This document shows positions 1 through 7,164 of a DNA stretch of 64,000 nucleotides, in pieces (positions within the stretch are counted from its first letter, which is position 1; every line of letters starts with the position of its first letter). Location: positions 1 to 64,000 of the forward strand of contig JBGVQS010000028.1 in the NCBI GenBank assembly GCA_045127595.1, in the 5' to 3' direction. The position numbers and the translations under genes are program-made. Source of the stretch: Scatosoma sp045127595. GTDB taxonomy: Bacteria > Bacillota > Clostridia > Christensenellales > Borkfalkiaceae. The notes under the pieces are model-generated. The model made no database searches. It saw only the letters and a list, made by a program, of their open reading frames with translations, and was not told where the DNA came from.

Positions 1-297
1 GTTGACGGTATTATCGGACCGTGGTTTTTAAAGCCGTGGCAAAGTCTTGTTCGGGAACATTATGAAGTACACTATATCGTTTTAAGGGCAAGTAAAGAAG
101 AAACTATGAAGCGAGCTATCGAACGCTCAAAATTAGACAGAAAAACAAATGTTGAATTAGTAGAAACCATGTGGGAGCAATTTTGCAATCTGGGAATATA
201 TGAATCGAATGTTATAGATACGACCACTTATTCCATTCAAGAAACTGTTTCCGCAGTACAAGAAAAAATAGTAAGCGGTACGGCATTACTATTTTAG
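1..297 (+). CDS. Kinase-like P-loop ATPase, C-terminal part (5' end outside window)
   Basis: The reading frame is open from base 1 and gives the last 98 residues of a protein. The stretch DGIIGPWFLKPW followed by HYIVLRASKEET resembles the C-terminal half of small AAA-type P-loop kinases of the zeta-toxin/chloramphenicol-phosphotransferase-like group. The P-loop itself would lie upstream, outside the window. The internal ATG at 106 is not the start, because coding similarity continues upstream of it. It could be chromosomal or cargo of the integrated element that follows; the window does not show which. The substrate is unknown. Confidence 0.55.
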   Translation, partial: VDGIIGPWFLKPWQSLVREHYEVHYIVLRASKEETMKRAIERSKLDRKTNVELVETMWEQFCNLGIYESNVIDTTTYSIQETVSAVQEKIVSGTALLF

Positions 298-339
298 ACA
301 ATTCCAATTTATCCATCAGCTCAACAATGCCAAAACAGG

Positions 340-440
340 GTGTTTTCAAAAAACGAAAGATGTATTCAAAAAACGATAGGGTGTTTGCAAAATTTTATAG
401 GTGTTTTCAAAAAACGAAAGGTGTTTGCATTTTGTATTAA
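340..440. repeat. Five degenerate ~20-bp tandem repeats (iteron-like)
   Basis: Units begin near 340, 360, 381, 401 and 421 with the consensus GTGTTTTCAAAAAACGAAAG. The 20-21-bp spacing is close to two helical turns. Looser copies of GTGGTTTCAAA occur at about 628 and 656. Such arrays bind replication initiators or repressors, but no partner protein is identified here. The 298-771 interval holds no convincing gene; the ORF over 340-645 mostly translates the repeats. Confidence 0.5.
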
Positions 441-471
441 AATGGTTCATCTTTGCCATTTGAAAAACGTT

Positions 472-502
472 AGGTTTGATACAATGTATCAAGCCTTTTT
501 TT
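472..502 (+). terminator. Intrinsic terminator
   Basis: A hairpin of GGTTTGATA pairing with TATCAAGCC (one G-T pair) is followed by seven T. It is placed to end transcription from the upstream kinase-like gene. Confidence 0.6.
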
Positions 503-771
503 GTACTTTTATAGGGGTTAGAGTCTCCTACGTATTAGATATTATTAATAAAGATTCATCAAATAATGATATTTTTTATAATGAATGTGTGTTAGTTATA
601 GTTCTATTCGCTAAACGATTTGAAAGGGTGGTTTCAAATTATTAAACGATATAGTAGTGGTTTCAAAATAGTAATTATACTTAAAAAATGACATTTTGAA
701 TGTATTGTGATATAATTATAGTACAAGATAAATTAGAATTTGATAAACAAATAACAAGGAGGAATGCACGT

Positions 772-1179
772 ATGAAAAAAGTTTGTTTAGCATTGTTAAC
801 GATGCTTACACTAGGTATGCTATGTAGTTGTGGGGGATATGTTAAGAATTATTCTGCAACCATTTTGATTACTTCTTGTCAAGGTGATAAAGCAAGTATG
901 GAATTTGATGCATTTAATGGAACGTATAATTTCAAATTAAGAAGAGATAATATGGCTGAGTATACACTTGATTATGAAGCAAGTCTAGCTGAAGGTGAAA
1001 TGAGTGTTTATATCGGAGTTGATGGTGAAAAAGAATTATTATTTATAGTTAAGGGTGGAGAATCCTACGACGAAACGATTACACTTCATAATAAATATGA
1101 TAATGAAAAAACAATCTACATTATTCTTGAATCGACAGGTAAATGTGTAGATGGTGATTTTGAGTTTGAGTACAATTAA
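772..1179 (+). CDS. Small predicted lipoprotein, function unknown
   Basis: This encodes 135 residues starting at the ATG at 772, which has AAGGAGG eight bases upstream. The in-frame ATG at 700 has no ribosome-binding site. The N-terminus is a lipoprotein signal: MKK, a hydrophobic run, then a lipobox L-C-S-C with the acylated cysteine at about residue 20. The remaining ~115 residues are polar and probably beta-rich, with no recognised domain. The protein should be anchored on the outer face of the membrane. It lies in the AT-rich element ahead of the Rep gene and is followed by a terminator. Confidence 0.65.
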   Translation: MKKVCLALLTMLTLGMLCSCGGYVKNYSATILITSCQGDKASMEFDAFNGTYNFKLRRDNMAEYTLDYEASLAEGEMSVYIGVDGEKELLFIVKGGESYDETITLHNKYDNEKTIYIILESTGKCVDGDFEFEYN

Positions 1180-1214
1180 TTTAAGTGAAGCAAACAAATA
1201 AATTCCTATTTATG

Positions 1215-1245
1215 GATTAGAGTATCAAAACGCTCTAATCTTTTT
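1215..1245 (+). terminator. Intrinsic terminator after the lipoprotein gene
   Basis: GATTAGAG pairs perfectly with CTCTAATC across a 10-base loop, followed directly by five T. Confidence 0.75.
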
Positions 1246-1283
1246 ATTATGCCAGTCAACCTGACATTCCTAGAGGGAGTGGA

Positions 1284-1487
1284 ATGAACACAAAAATTAT
1301 TCGCGCGCCCCATTTATATAAAATTGATGTTATTGCAGGTCAAAATATAATGGGAGAAATTCTTTCTACGTTAAGCGTTACATTTGTAAAATATAAATCT
1401 TTTACGGTATTACCTTACCCGATTAAGTACTTGAATGAATACATTCAAATGTTGGATGAAGGTCTTAAAGATGGGTGTGAGACATAA
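1284..1487 (+). CDS. Hypothetical 67-residue protein
   Basis: A short ORF with a weak GGGAGTGG ribosome-binding site just before the ATG. No domain or membrane segment is recognised. It lies between a terminator and a strong promoter, so it would be a monocistronic gene of the integrated element. It could be non-coding; composition alone does not settle this. Confidence 0.35.
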   Translation: MNTKIIRAPHLYKIDVIAGQNIMGEILSTLSVTFVKYKSFTVLPYPIKYLNEYIQMLDEGLKDGCET

Positions 1488-1534
1488 AAAATAAAAAATT
1501 TTCAAAAAAATTTAAAAAATACACGAACAAATGT

Positions 1535-1563
1535 TTGACTTTTGTTAAAAAAGGGTATATAAT
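1535..1563 (+). promoter_or_regulatory. Sigma-A-type promoter of the candidate small RNA
   Basis: The -35 TTGACT (1535-1540) and -10 TATAAT (1558-1563) are separated by exactly 17 bp. Transcription should start near 1570. No ORF begins downstream before a strong terminator. Confidence 0.75.
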
Positions 1564-1569
1564 AGGTAT

Positions 1570-1753
1570 ACGCTGAGAAATTAGTGGCGTTTTACAATTG
1601 AATATTGCATACGTTAAGCAGTTCTGCGGAGATGAAGTATCCGCAGCGGTGACGATCCCTGTTTTGTATTAGTATGGCTTTGATATTGGCTTAAGAAATA
1701 TCCCGTGGCGCACTACGAATAACTTTATGTTACTCGTATTGCGCCCTTTTTTA
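1570..1753 (+). ncRNA. Candidate structured small RNA upstream of rep
   Basis: A ~185-nt unit is bounded by a near-consensus promoter and a strong terminator: a hairpin at 1707-1745 whose arms pair over about 17 positions with two mismatches, then six T. Inside is a 7-bp hairpin CTGCGGA/TCCGCAG near 1630-1655. There is no plausible coding sequence. The first 20 bases can also form a small ACGC/GCGT helix. I do not recognise it as 6S RNA, SRP RNA, tmRNA or a known riboswitch. Its place ahead of a rolling-circle initiator suggests copy control or a regulatory RNA (inference). Confidence 0.5.
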
Positions 1754-2255
1754 TTGCAAAAATCCCGGTTTAGTGAAAAAAGGGGGAGATTTTGTTAAAA
1801 TTACCCCTCAAAATGGAGTTTTTATGGCTTATAAGTGGATGCGCCTAAAATTTAGGTTTTAACCTCATTAGGTGAAAAGTTAATGAAATTTCATAAAAAA
1901 TGTGGACTAAGTAACAAAAAATTCAACCCTTCTATAAGTAGGGGGGGGTAGCGATATGAAAGATATTTTTGCGAAAAATATCCTGACTAAGTACCGATTT
2001 TTCTCTAATAAGTGTAGGGAGGGATGAAAATTTGGTGAAATTTTCTTAAAAACGTTGATATTTTCAAAAAAGTGTCCTTGGGATAGTGAGGGGTATTGTG
2101 CAATACGACAAAAACTGTCTAAGACAAAATTCGTCGTAGACGGGTCAAAAAAGGTTGTTATAATAATTTCAGTTCTAAAACGTTCGTCGGCGCGTCCAAG
2201 TCGGCAAAGCGTTTGGGATAAATAAAAAAATTATAAAAGGAGGTAGGACAAGCTT
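1754..2255. other. Non-coding region upstream of rep with inverted repeats (possible replication origin)
   Basis: No ORF is supported here. It holds a perfect inverted repeat GATATTTTT-GCG-AAAAATATC at 1962-1982, two copies of GACTAAGTA (about 1906 and 1984), a G8 run at 1941-1948 and a related AGGGAGGG run near 2017. Rolling-circle initiators often nick at a hairpin close to their own gene, so this is a candidate double-strand origin. No nick-site consensus was matched. Confidence 0.35.
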
Positions 2256-3398
2256 ATGATAAACGAAGAATGGCAAAAGCGCATTGATGAGTTCAACGCT
2301 TGGGATAATGATATGATTATCCCGGGGAAGCTAACAAACGATGGCGCGCATAACGTTTGGATAGAGGAAACGAGAAATCCTCGAGGTAAGCGGCGCAAAA
2401 AGTATGCCGAGCCCAAGGTCAAAGTGGACGTAATGACTTTGGAAACGGCAAAGAACGTACAGAAAAAGAAGGAGGTGATGGAAGAAAGTGTTGATACGGA
2501 ATCGAGGCCACCCGGCGAAGCAATAGAGACTGAAAACGGTGAAATAACAGCCGATTTTGAAGATGATAAAGAAGTAATCGTCGGGGCTGAAAACGAAGAA
2601 AATATACCACAGGAAACGCGTTTAATGACACTACGCGAGGTGTTTGACGAACTTTATGATAGCTACTACGAAATGAAGTTTAAGCCAAAGCGAAAAGCTT
2701 TATTGACGGCGATGGCTCCTTATTTCGATGCGAGAAAAAGGGTGGTAGAATTTGTAGAAGAGAATCTTCTGCGAAGAAGGCATAACAATGGTGCACGGTA
2801 TTTGCGAGCATTAAGAAAATGTTGTCTAAATCGATTTAATTACTTCGTAACGTTTACGTATGATGATGAGAAAATGGATAGAGAACAATTTAAGAAAAAG
2901 TTGAAGGCATATTTGAAGAATAAAGTCAATCGAGATTATTGGAAATATTTCGGCGTATGGGAAGGCTGGGACGGTAAAAAACGATTGCATTTTCATGCAT
3001 TGATGTACATACCAGAGGGAACTATGCCGGGCGAATTGGTGAAAATGACGAGTTATAATACAAGTAAAAAGAGAAAACAAACGGTTATAGCAAATACGGA
3101 GTTTAATGAGAAATTTGGCAGGTCCAGTATAGAAGAAATCATCGTATATGAACAAGATAAAGCCTATAATTACGTATTAAAATATTTGAACAAAGGAGGC
3201 AAATCAATGGTGTCTAAGAATTGCCCGACTTTTATAAAGGGATATGTGCAAAAGAGTCAGTTGGTGTTTCCGATGCAAACGGAGCATAAATATTTTATGA
3301 ATCCACATGCGGATGTCATCATGTTGACGGGAGAAATTACGCGAGTAGACGAGGAACGGCCTCAAGAGGCATTGCCAAACGCTACAACGTGCAATTAA
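2256..3398 (+). CDS. HUH-family rolling-circle replication initiator (Rep)
   Basis: 380 residues, with AAGGAGG upstream of the ATG. The N-terminal ~130 residues are acidic and variable. The catalytic part follows: FNYFVTFTY (HUH motif 1, about residue 190), the metal-binding HFH triad (H245, H247) within KRLHFHALMY, and a tyrosine-rich segment VYEQDKAYNYVLKYL from about residue 297 that supplies the nicking tyrosine. Such proteins nick one strand and stay covalently attached to start rolling-circle replication or mobilisation. With the zinc-ribbon gene and integrase downstream, it defines an integrated mobile element that can probably excise and replicate. Confidence 0.8.
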   Translation: MINEEWQKRIDEFNAWDNDMIIPGKLTNDGAHNVWIEETRNPRGKRRKKYAEPKVKVDVMTLETAKNVQKKKEVMEESVDTESRPPGEAIETENGEITADFEDDKEVIVGAENEENIPQETRLMTLREVFDELYDSYYEMKFKPKRKALLTAMAPYFDARKRVVEFVEENLLRRRHNNGARYLRALRKCCLNRFNYFVTFTYDDEKMDREQFKKKLKAYLKNKVNRDYWKYFGVWEGWDGKKRLHFHALMYIPEGTMPGELVKMTSYNTSKKRKQTVIANTEFNEKFGRSSIEEIIVYEQDKAYNYVLKYLNKGGKSMVSKNCPTFIKGYVQKSQLVFPMQTEHKYFMNPHADVIMLTGEITRVDEERPQEALPNATTCN

Positions 3399-3446
3399 AG
3401 AACAAAAATTTCGATGAAAAGTCATCGGCAAAAGATATCGCGCCCA

Positions 3447-3470
3447 ATCGCCAAGCGGTTTAGCGGCGAT
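3447..3470. repeat. Small inverted repeat downstream of rep
   Basis: ATCGCC (3447-3452) pairs with GGCGAT (3465-3470). It lies just after the rep stop codon and before the larger cruciform, in an interval without a supported gene. Confidence 0.4.
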
Positions 3471-3518
3471 GGGCGGGTTTTGCCGATTTCAGTCGATTTG
3501 TTTTGTTGCAGTGGAGTG

Positions 3519-3584
3519 GCGCAGAATGTGCCATTCGGCGGCGCGTCAGCGCCGACGACTTGTATAATATGGCACATTCTGCGC
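3519..3584. repeat. Large two-level cruciform (16-bp perfect arms)
   Basis: Arms at 3519-3534 and 3569-3584 are perfect reverse complements over 16 bp. Between them sits a second helix, TCGGCG pairing with CGCCGA, with GCGC-GTCA-GCGC nested inside. No T tract follows on either side, so it is not a simple terminator. It is a candidate single-strand origin, oriT or Rep-binding structure for the upstream HUH protein. Confidence 0.6.
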
Positions 3585-3680
3585 TCATTTGACAAAAAAT
3601 CGTGTTTTTATGAGCACAAAACATAGTGTTGGCGGTCACTCAAAAATCGCAAAAAATATTAAATTTAAGGAGAATTTTAT

Positions 3681-4100
3681 ATGATTATTGAAAGTGAAGC
3701 AAAAAGATTTGTAGGTGTATGCAGGGATTGCAAAGGCGAGTATGAGGTGCGAACGTTCACAAAAGTGGATGCGTGTAAAACGCCAAAGCTTGCGTTAGCA
3801 ATTATGGAAAGCAATTTTGTTGTGGAGTGTCCGTATTGCGGAGGTAAATCGCAGTTACAACACCCCATGTATTTTTTCGACGTAGAGAATAATATTGCAT
3901 TGGTGTATTCGCAATATTGGAATCAAGCCAAAAAGATGGCGGAGGATATTGTACCTGTTCCTATTGGAAAGAATGGGAAACCGATAAAAATTCGGACATT
4001 TACGCAGTGGTTTGATTTTCGAGCGGCTATGTCTAAATATTATTCGAGTATAAAACGTCGCGTAGAAAAAGCCGAAAAAGAAGCGGCGGACAAAGCGTAA
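3681..4100 (+). CDS. Zinc-ribbon protein of the integrated element
   Basis: 139 residues with AAGGAG before the ATG. Two cysteine pairs, CRDC near residue 14 and CPYC near residue 53, form a probable zinc ribbon; the C-terminal ~60 residues are basic and helical. It lies between rep and int on the same strand, consistent with a DNA-binding accessory or regulatory role (inference). No named family was recognised. Confidence 0.6.
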   Translation: MIIESEAKRFVGVCRDCKGEYEVRTFTKVDACKTPKLALAIMESNFVVECPYCGGKSQLQHPMYFFDVENNIALVYSQYWNQAKKMAEDIVPVPIGKNGKPIKIRTFTQWFDFRAAMSKYYSSIKRRVEKAEKEAADKA

Positions 4101-4162
4101 AAATCGGTGCTGGGCAACACTGAAAACTGCCCGAAAAATACTAAAATTTTAGGAGAAAAATT

Positions 4163-4363
4163 ATGTTATCAGCAATAAAAAATAATGAAAAATTTTACTT
4201 GACTTTTTGGGAAGTTGCATTATATACTTATTGTAACCCTAGAAAACAAAAGGCTTTCACGCCTTACTCTGAAACGGAAAAATCCCTTGGGTCGAATGTG
4301 TTCACCCTATTTTCCCGTGGAAAAGGAGGTGTGAAACGGCGAATGTTTATTTGTCGGATTTAA
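4163..4363 (+). CDS. Small ORF overlapping the integrase start
   Basis: 66 codons with TTTTAGGAG before the ATG. The stop at 4361-4363 overlaps the integrase reading frame, which would couple their translation. The product has no recognised domain; an excisionase-like role is possible only by position. A second AAAGGAGGTG lies inside it at 4322, followed by an in-frame ATG at 4343 that stops after six codons. Confidence 0.35.
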   Translation: MLSAIKNNEKFYLTFWEVALYTYCNPRKQKAFTPYSETEKSLGSNVFTLFSRGKGGVKRRMFICRI

Positions 4364-5619
4364 TAAGGAGGATGACGGATAAAGAATTAAAAAAGGTGCT
4401 TGCAGGGATTCAGCAAATACCCAATGAGAGTGAACGCGATGAGGTCACACAAATCGTTTTGAAAGCGGCGGCGGAAAGCATCACGTTGGAAACTTTGAAG
4501 AAAATTACTGCACAGCCCAAAAAAGAAGAGAAGAAAGAACAGTCGGGCGGTTTTGTCAAATTTACTAAAAAGGAGATAGAACAAATGCCTGAACAATTTA
4601 AAAAATGTATTGTTATAGACGATAAGATGGTGAGTTACCGTATCACGTACCAAGGTTATTACCAAATAAGATATCGTAGAGATGGATATGATATCGAAGT
4701 TGCCGCAAAGGACTTGGAGACAGCGAAAAATCGCTTTTTGAAAAGGCTTGCTGCGGAAAGTAAAAGGAGTTCCTTGCAAGGATATCCACTGTTTAAGGAT
4801 TACGCTGCGGAGTGGTTGAAAGAGAAGTCCCGAACGGTCAAAGAAAGCACGTATAAGGGCTATGAACAGCTCGTTCGAGTGAACTTGCTTCCTGCCTTTG
4901 GGGAAATGTCATTGGCGGAAATAACCCGTAAAGAGGTGCAAGATTTGCTTTTCTCTTATGCTGATCAAGGCAAGAACCGAACGGCGCAAAAGCTGAAAGT
5001 TATGCTGACGGCGATGTTCGACGTTATCGTGAGTGACTATCCTAAGTTAACAAACCCGATGGGTAAAATCGTGCTCAATCACTACGAAGTGAAAAAAGGC
5101 TGCGCCTTTACAAAAGACGAAGAAAAGAAAATCATCGACTTCTGCAAGGAGCATCCTCAATATCATGGAAACAGTGCTCTGTTATTATTAATGTACACGG
5201 GCATGCGCGTAGGCGAATTGAAAACTGCGGAATACGATGGTCAGTATATCACCTGCATATCGGAAAAGACAAGAAAAGGACGTAAAGAAATTGTCCGTAA
5301 GATACCTATTTCGCCAATGCTCAAAAAAATCTTACATATGATTGATTTTGAGAAAGCGACGCATACGAATAGGGACGTTGCGAGAGATACGATAAAAAGA
5401 ATCTTTCCCGACAGGCACACGCACGAGCTTCGATACACGTTTATAACGCGTGCAAAAGAGTGTGGAGTCAATCCCGAAGTTGTAATGTTGTGGGTAGGGC
5501 ACGAGCATGACCAAGATGTTCGAACGAGTAAAGTGGATAGAGGATACACGACGTATTCGGAAGAATACTTATTATCGGAAATTCTCAAAATCGACTACGA
5601 ATACGAGCAAAAATGTTAA
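4351..5619 (+). CDS. int: Tyrosine recombinase / integrase of the tRNA-Leu(TAA) element
   Basis: About 422 residues from TTG 4351, or 415 from ATG 4372. Neither start is ideal: AAGGAGG abuts the ATG, so reinitiation from the overlapping upstream ORF is likely. Order: variable N-terminus; an arm-binding-type segment FTKKEIEQMP and RYRRDGYD; a core-binding region (about 140-240); a catalytic domain with R in TGMRVGEL (about 286), HELR (about 358-361), GH (about 383) and a C-terminal tyrosine in TTYSEEYL. It reads toward the 3' end of tRNA-Leu 140 bp away, the usual place for a tRNA-targeting integrase. It shares domain layout with the prophage integrase at 51.4 kb. Confidence 0.9.
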   Translation: MSDLIRRMTDKELKKVLAGIQQIPNESERDEVTQIVLKAAAESITLETLKKITAQPKKEEKKEQSGGFVKFTKKEIEQMPEQFKKCIVIDDKMVSYRITYQGYYQIRYRRDGYDIEVAAKDLETAKNRFLKRLAAESKRSSLQGYPLFKDYAAEWLKEKSRTVKESTYKGYEQLVRVNLLPAFGEMSLAEITRKEVQDLLFSYADQGKNRTAQKLKVMLTAMFDVIVSDYPKLTNPMGKIVLNHYEVKKGCAFTKDEEKKIIDFCKEHPQYHGNSALLLLMYTGMRVGELKTAEYDGQYITCISEKTRKGRKEIVRKIPISPMLKKILHMIDFEKATHTNRDVARDTIKRIFPDRHTHELRYTFITRAKECGVNPEVVMLWVGHEHDQDVRTSKVDRGYTTYSEEYLLSEILKIDYEYEQKC

Positions 5620-5725
5620 TTTTTAACAAAAAAGCCGTTTTTCATCGAAAAACAGCCTAAAAAACGCCAAAAGTGGCAAAAAAGTGTGAAATTTTTCTTC
5701 CCAATTCTACCCAATCAACAAAAAT

Positions 5726-5753
5726 CGGGTAAAAATCCGAAGAAATTTACCCG
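5726..5753. repeat. Inverted repeat between int and tRNA-Leu
   Basis: CGGGTAAA (5726-5733) pairs with TTTACCCG (5746-5753). A related CTACCCAAT lies at 5708. These could be integrase arm-type sites or a terminator stem. The hairpin GTTTTTC-ATC-GAAAAAC near 5635 follows the int stop codon. Confidence 0.4.
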
Positions 5754-5761
5754 AAATTTGG

Positions 5762-5845
5762 TGCCGCTGGCCGGACTTGAACCGGCACGAAGTCTCCTTC
5801 GAGGGATTTTAAGTCCCTTGCGTCTGCCTATTCCACCACAGCGGC
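5762..5845 (-). tRNA. tRNA-Leu (anticodon TAA)
   Basis: A complete class II tRNA. The acceptor GCCGCTG pairs with CAGCGGC, anticodon stem AGGGA/TCCCT encloses CTTAAAA (anticodon TAA), a long variable arm and T-loop TTCAAGT follow, and CCA is encoded (plus-strand 5759-5761). Its upstream sequence lacks a clear promoter at the right spacing. The integrative element lies directly downstream of its 3' end. Confidence 0.97.
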
Positions 5846-5919
5846 GTATAAAATTGTTAATTTTTGACAAGTTTTTGTGAGATTTGAGCCGAAATGTTAG
5901 AAATTCACAGCCTACAGGC

Positions 5920-5953
5920 TTTTAAGTCCCTTGCGTCTGCCTATTCCACCACA
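5920..5953 (-). repeat. Duplicated 5' half of tRNA-Leu (34-bp direct repeat of 5807-5840)
   Basis: 34 bases are identical to 5807-5840 of the intact tRNA-Leu: the D-arm, the 5' anticodon stem and the loop. Identity stops abruptly in the anticodon loop. The acceptor strand upstream is GCTCG rather than GCCGC, so this is part of a different tRNA-Leu-like sequence or an attachment-site scar. It cannot fold as a full tRNA. Confidence 0.75.
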
Positions 5954-5970
5954 CGAGCTTGTTTAAAATC

Positions 5971-6003
5971 AAACTCTGCACCAAAACGATGCAGAGTTTT
6001 TTT
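5971..6003 (+). terminator. Intrinsic terminator between tRNA-Leu and tRNA-Cys
   Basis: ACTCTGCA pairs with TGCAGAGT across CCAAAACGA-type loop bases, with a run of seven T on the plus strand. On the minus strand it is followed by only a weak T-rich stretch, so it mainly blocks rightward transcription from the integrated element. It could also separate tRNA-Leu from the cluster promoter. Confidence 0.6.
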
Positions 6004-6005
6004 GG

Positions 6006-6077
6006 AGGCGCCACCCGGATTTGAACCGGGGGATAAAGGTTTTGCAGACCTTGGCCTTACCACTTGGCTATAGCGCC
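6006..6077 (-). tRNA. tRNA-Cys (anticodon GCA)
   Basis: The acceptor GGCGCTA is closed by TGGCGCC, the discriminator is U, and the anticodon loop CTGCAAA reads GCA. CCA is encoded (6003-6005). Third gene of a minus-strand Val-Gly-Cys operon. Confidence 0.95.
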
Positions 6078-6132
6078 ATCTCTGCTTGCCACAAAGGGCA
6101 ATAAATTAAAAAAAACAGTACGGATATTTTGG

Positions 6133-6204
6133 AGCGGGAAACGAGATTCGAACCCGCGACATTCACCTTGGCAAGGTGACGCTCTACCACTGAGCTATTC
6201 CCGC
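6133..6204 (-). tRNA. tRNA-Gly (anticodon GCC)
   Basis: The acceptor GCGGGAA is closed by TTCCCGC, the anticodon loop TTGCCAA reads GCC, and the T-loop is TTCGAAT. CCA is encoded (6130-6132). Confidence 0.95.
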
Positions 6205-6231
6205 ATATTTATCCGCACTGTTTTATGTTGG

Positions 6232-6304
6232 TGGAAGTTATAGGGTTCGAACCTATGACCCTCTGCTTGTAAGGCAGATGCTCTCCCAGCTGAGCTAAAC
6301 TTCC
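6232..6304 (-). tRNA. tRNA-Val (anticodon TAC)
   Basis: The acceptor GGAAGTT is closed by AACTTCC, the anticodon loop CTTACAA reads TAC, and CCA is encoded (6229-6231). It is the first gene after the cluster promoter. Confidence 0.95.
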
Positions 6305-6319
6305 GTCGAAAGCTTATTT

Positions 6320-6348
6320 ACTATACCACATCCACAAAAGAAAGGCAA
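6320..6348 (-). promoter_or_regulatory. Promoter of the tRNA Val-Gly-Cys cluster
   Basis: On the minus strand, -35 TTGCCT (6348-6343) and -10 TATAGT (6325-6320) are 17 bp apart. The start site would lie about 10 bases before tRNA-Val. The 6350-6610 interval is otherwise AT-rich with no gene. Confidence 0.75.
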
Positions 6349-6615
6349 GCGTTTTTTATCAATTTTTCAAAAAAAATTTAAAAAAATAAAAAAATATTTT
6401 TCAGCGGAAATTTTCGGCAAAAAAAAGAGTGCTTTCTTTGTTATCTTATGCCAAAGCGGTGTGATTTTGTCAAAAGATTGAGCCTTTTTTCTATTTGCGC
6501 AAAAATAAAACAATCGGATAAAAAATTTTCGTTAATTTTGTTTACATAACAAAAAATGCGTTTATATAATAAAAGATCCGATTTTCAGTTGGCGGGGGAA
6601 AGTGCGCCTGTTCTA

Positions 6616-6644
6616 TTGACAAAAAGGGTAAGTCGTGATATAAT
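6616..6644 (+). promoter_or_regulatory. Promoter of the SecB-like gene
   Basis: TTGACA (6616-6621), a 17-bp spacer and TATAAT (6639-6644): a consensus sigma-A promoter about 30 bases before the ATG at 6676. Confidence 0.85.
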
Positions 6645-6675
6645 AAGCGCAAATAATAACACACGAGGTATTTAT

Positions 6676-7110
6676 ATGAAATATGCTTTAAGAGGCATTA
6701 CTGCCGAAGAACTTTCCTACACCATGAACCGTATCAAGATGGACAAAGATACAAAGATCGAAATCAAGCCTCAATTCTCCCGTACGGTAAGAAGAGTGCA
6801 AGAAAACGATAAAATTTGGTTCTTGTCCTTGGAAGTAAAAGTAGAATCGAGCGAAGAAGCACCCAAGCCCTTCAATATCAAAGCGCGTCTTGTAGGCGTT
6901 TTTGAAGCGGAAGGAATCGATACCGATCTTGACAGACAGGATTTGGTTATTAACATGACCGAAATCGTTTATCCCTACCTTCGTTCGGCGGTTTCCGCTT
7001 TGACGGCAAACGCATTCATTCAGCCTTTGATGCTCCCCGTTATTCCCGCAGGAACGATGTTCCCCGAAGATCGCGGCGAAGCAACCGTAGAATCGAATAC
7101 GTTGAACTAA
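6676..7110 (+). CDS. SecB-like protein-export chaperone
   Basis: 144 residues from the ATG at 6676, with GAGG before it; upstream in-frame codons belong to the promoter region. The C-terminal segment YPYLRSAVSALTANAFIQ followed by LMLPVIP matches the SecB pattern, in which the conserved helix precedes a proline-rich tail. The N-terminal half is a beta-rich region. SecB keeps secretory precursors or toxin partners unfolded. It is best known in diderm bacteria; monoderm homologues are often SecB-like proteins. It is monocistronic, with its own promoter and terminator, and no SecA or antitoxin gene lies alongside. Confidence 0.7.
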   Translation: MKYALRGITAEELSYTMNRIKMDKDTKIEIKPQFSRTVRRVQENDKIWFLSLEVKVESSEEAPKPFNIKARLVGVFEAEGIDTDLDRQDLVINMTEIVYPYLRSAVSALTANAFIQPLMLPVIPAGTMFPEDRGEATVESNTLN

Positions 7111-7127
7111 ACGAATACGTACGCAAA

Positions 7128-7157
7128 AACAGCTCCTTTTTTCGGGAGCTGTTTTTT
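7128..7157 (+). terminator. Terminator of the SecB-like gene
   Basis: ACAGCTCC pairs with GGGAGCTGT, followed by six T. Confidence 0.85.
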
Positions 7158-7164
7158 GTTGCCG

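Larger units (their letters stand above)
298..5845 (+). mobile_element. Integrative element with HUH Rep and tyrosine integrase at tRNA-Leu(TAA)
   Basis: The block is more AT-rich than its surroundings. It carries a rolling-circle Rep, a zinc-ribbon protein, a tyrosine integrase and several inverted repeats, and ends at a tRNA-Leu gene, all typical of an integrative mobilizable element. No relaxase other than the HUH protein and no conjugation genes are visible. The right border is taken as the tRNA. No left copy of the tRNA end was found, so the left border is arbitrary and may lie outside the window. Confidence 0.55.

Noticed and set aside
340..645. 101-codon ORF on the plus strand
   Set aside because: Its first third is the translation of the 20-bp repeats, it has no ribosome-binding site, and it crosses a terminator.
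1570..1753. 6S RNA, tmRNA or SRP RNA
   Set aside because: No long closing helix pairing the two ends and no conserved core of these families could be found.
3414..3626. 70-codon ORF across the cruciform
   Set aside because: It reads through both arms of a large inverted repeat and has no start signal; better explained as structured DNA.
5686..5880. 64-codon ORF over tRNA-Leu
   Set aside because: It is the antisense of a tRNA gene, a common false call.
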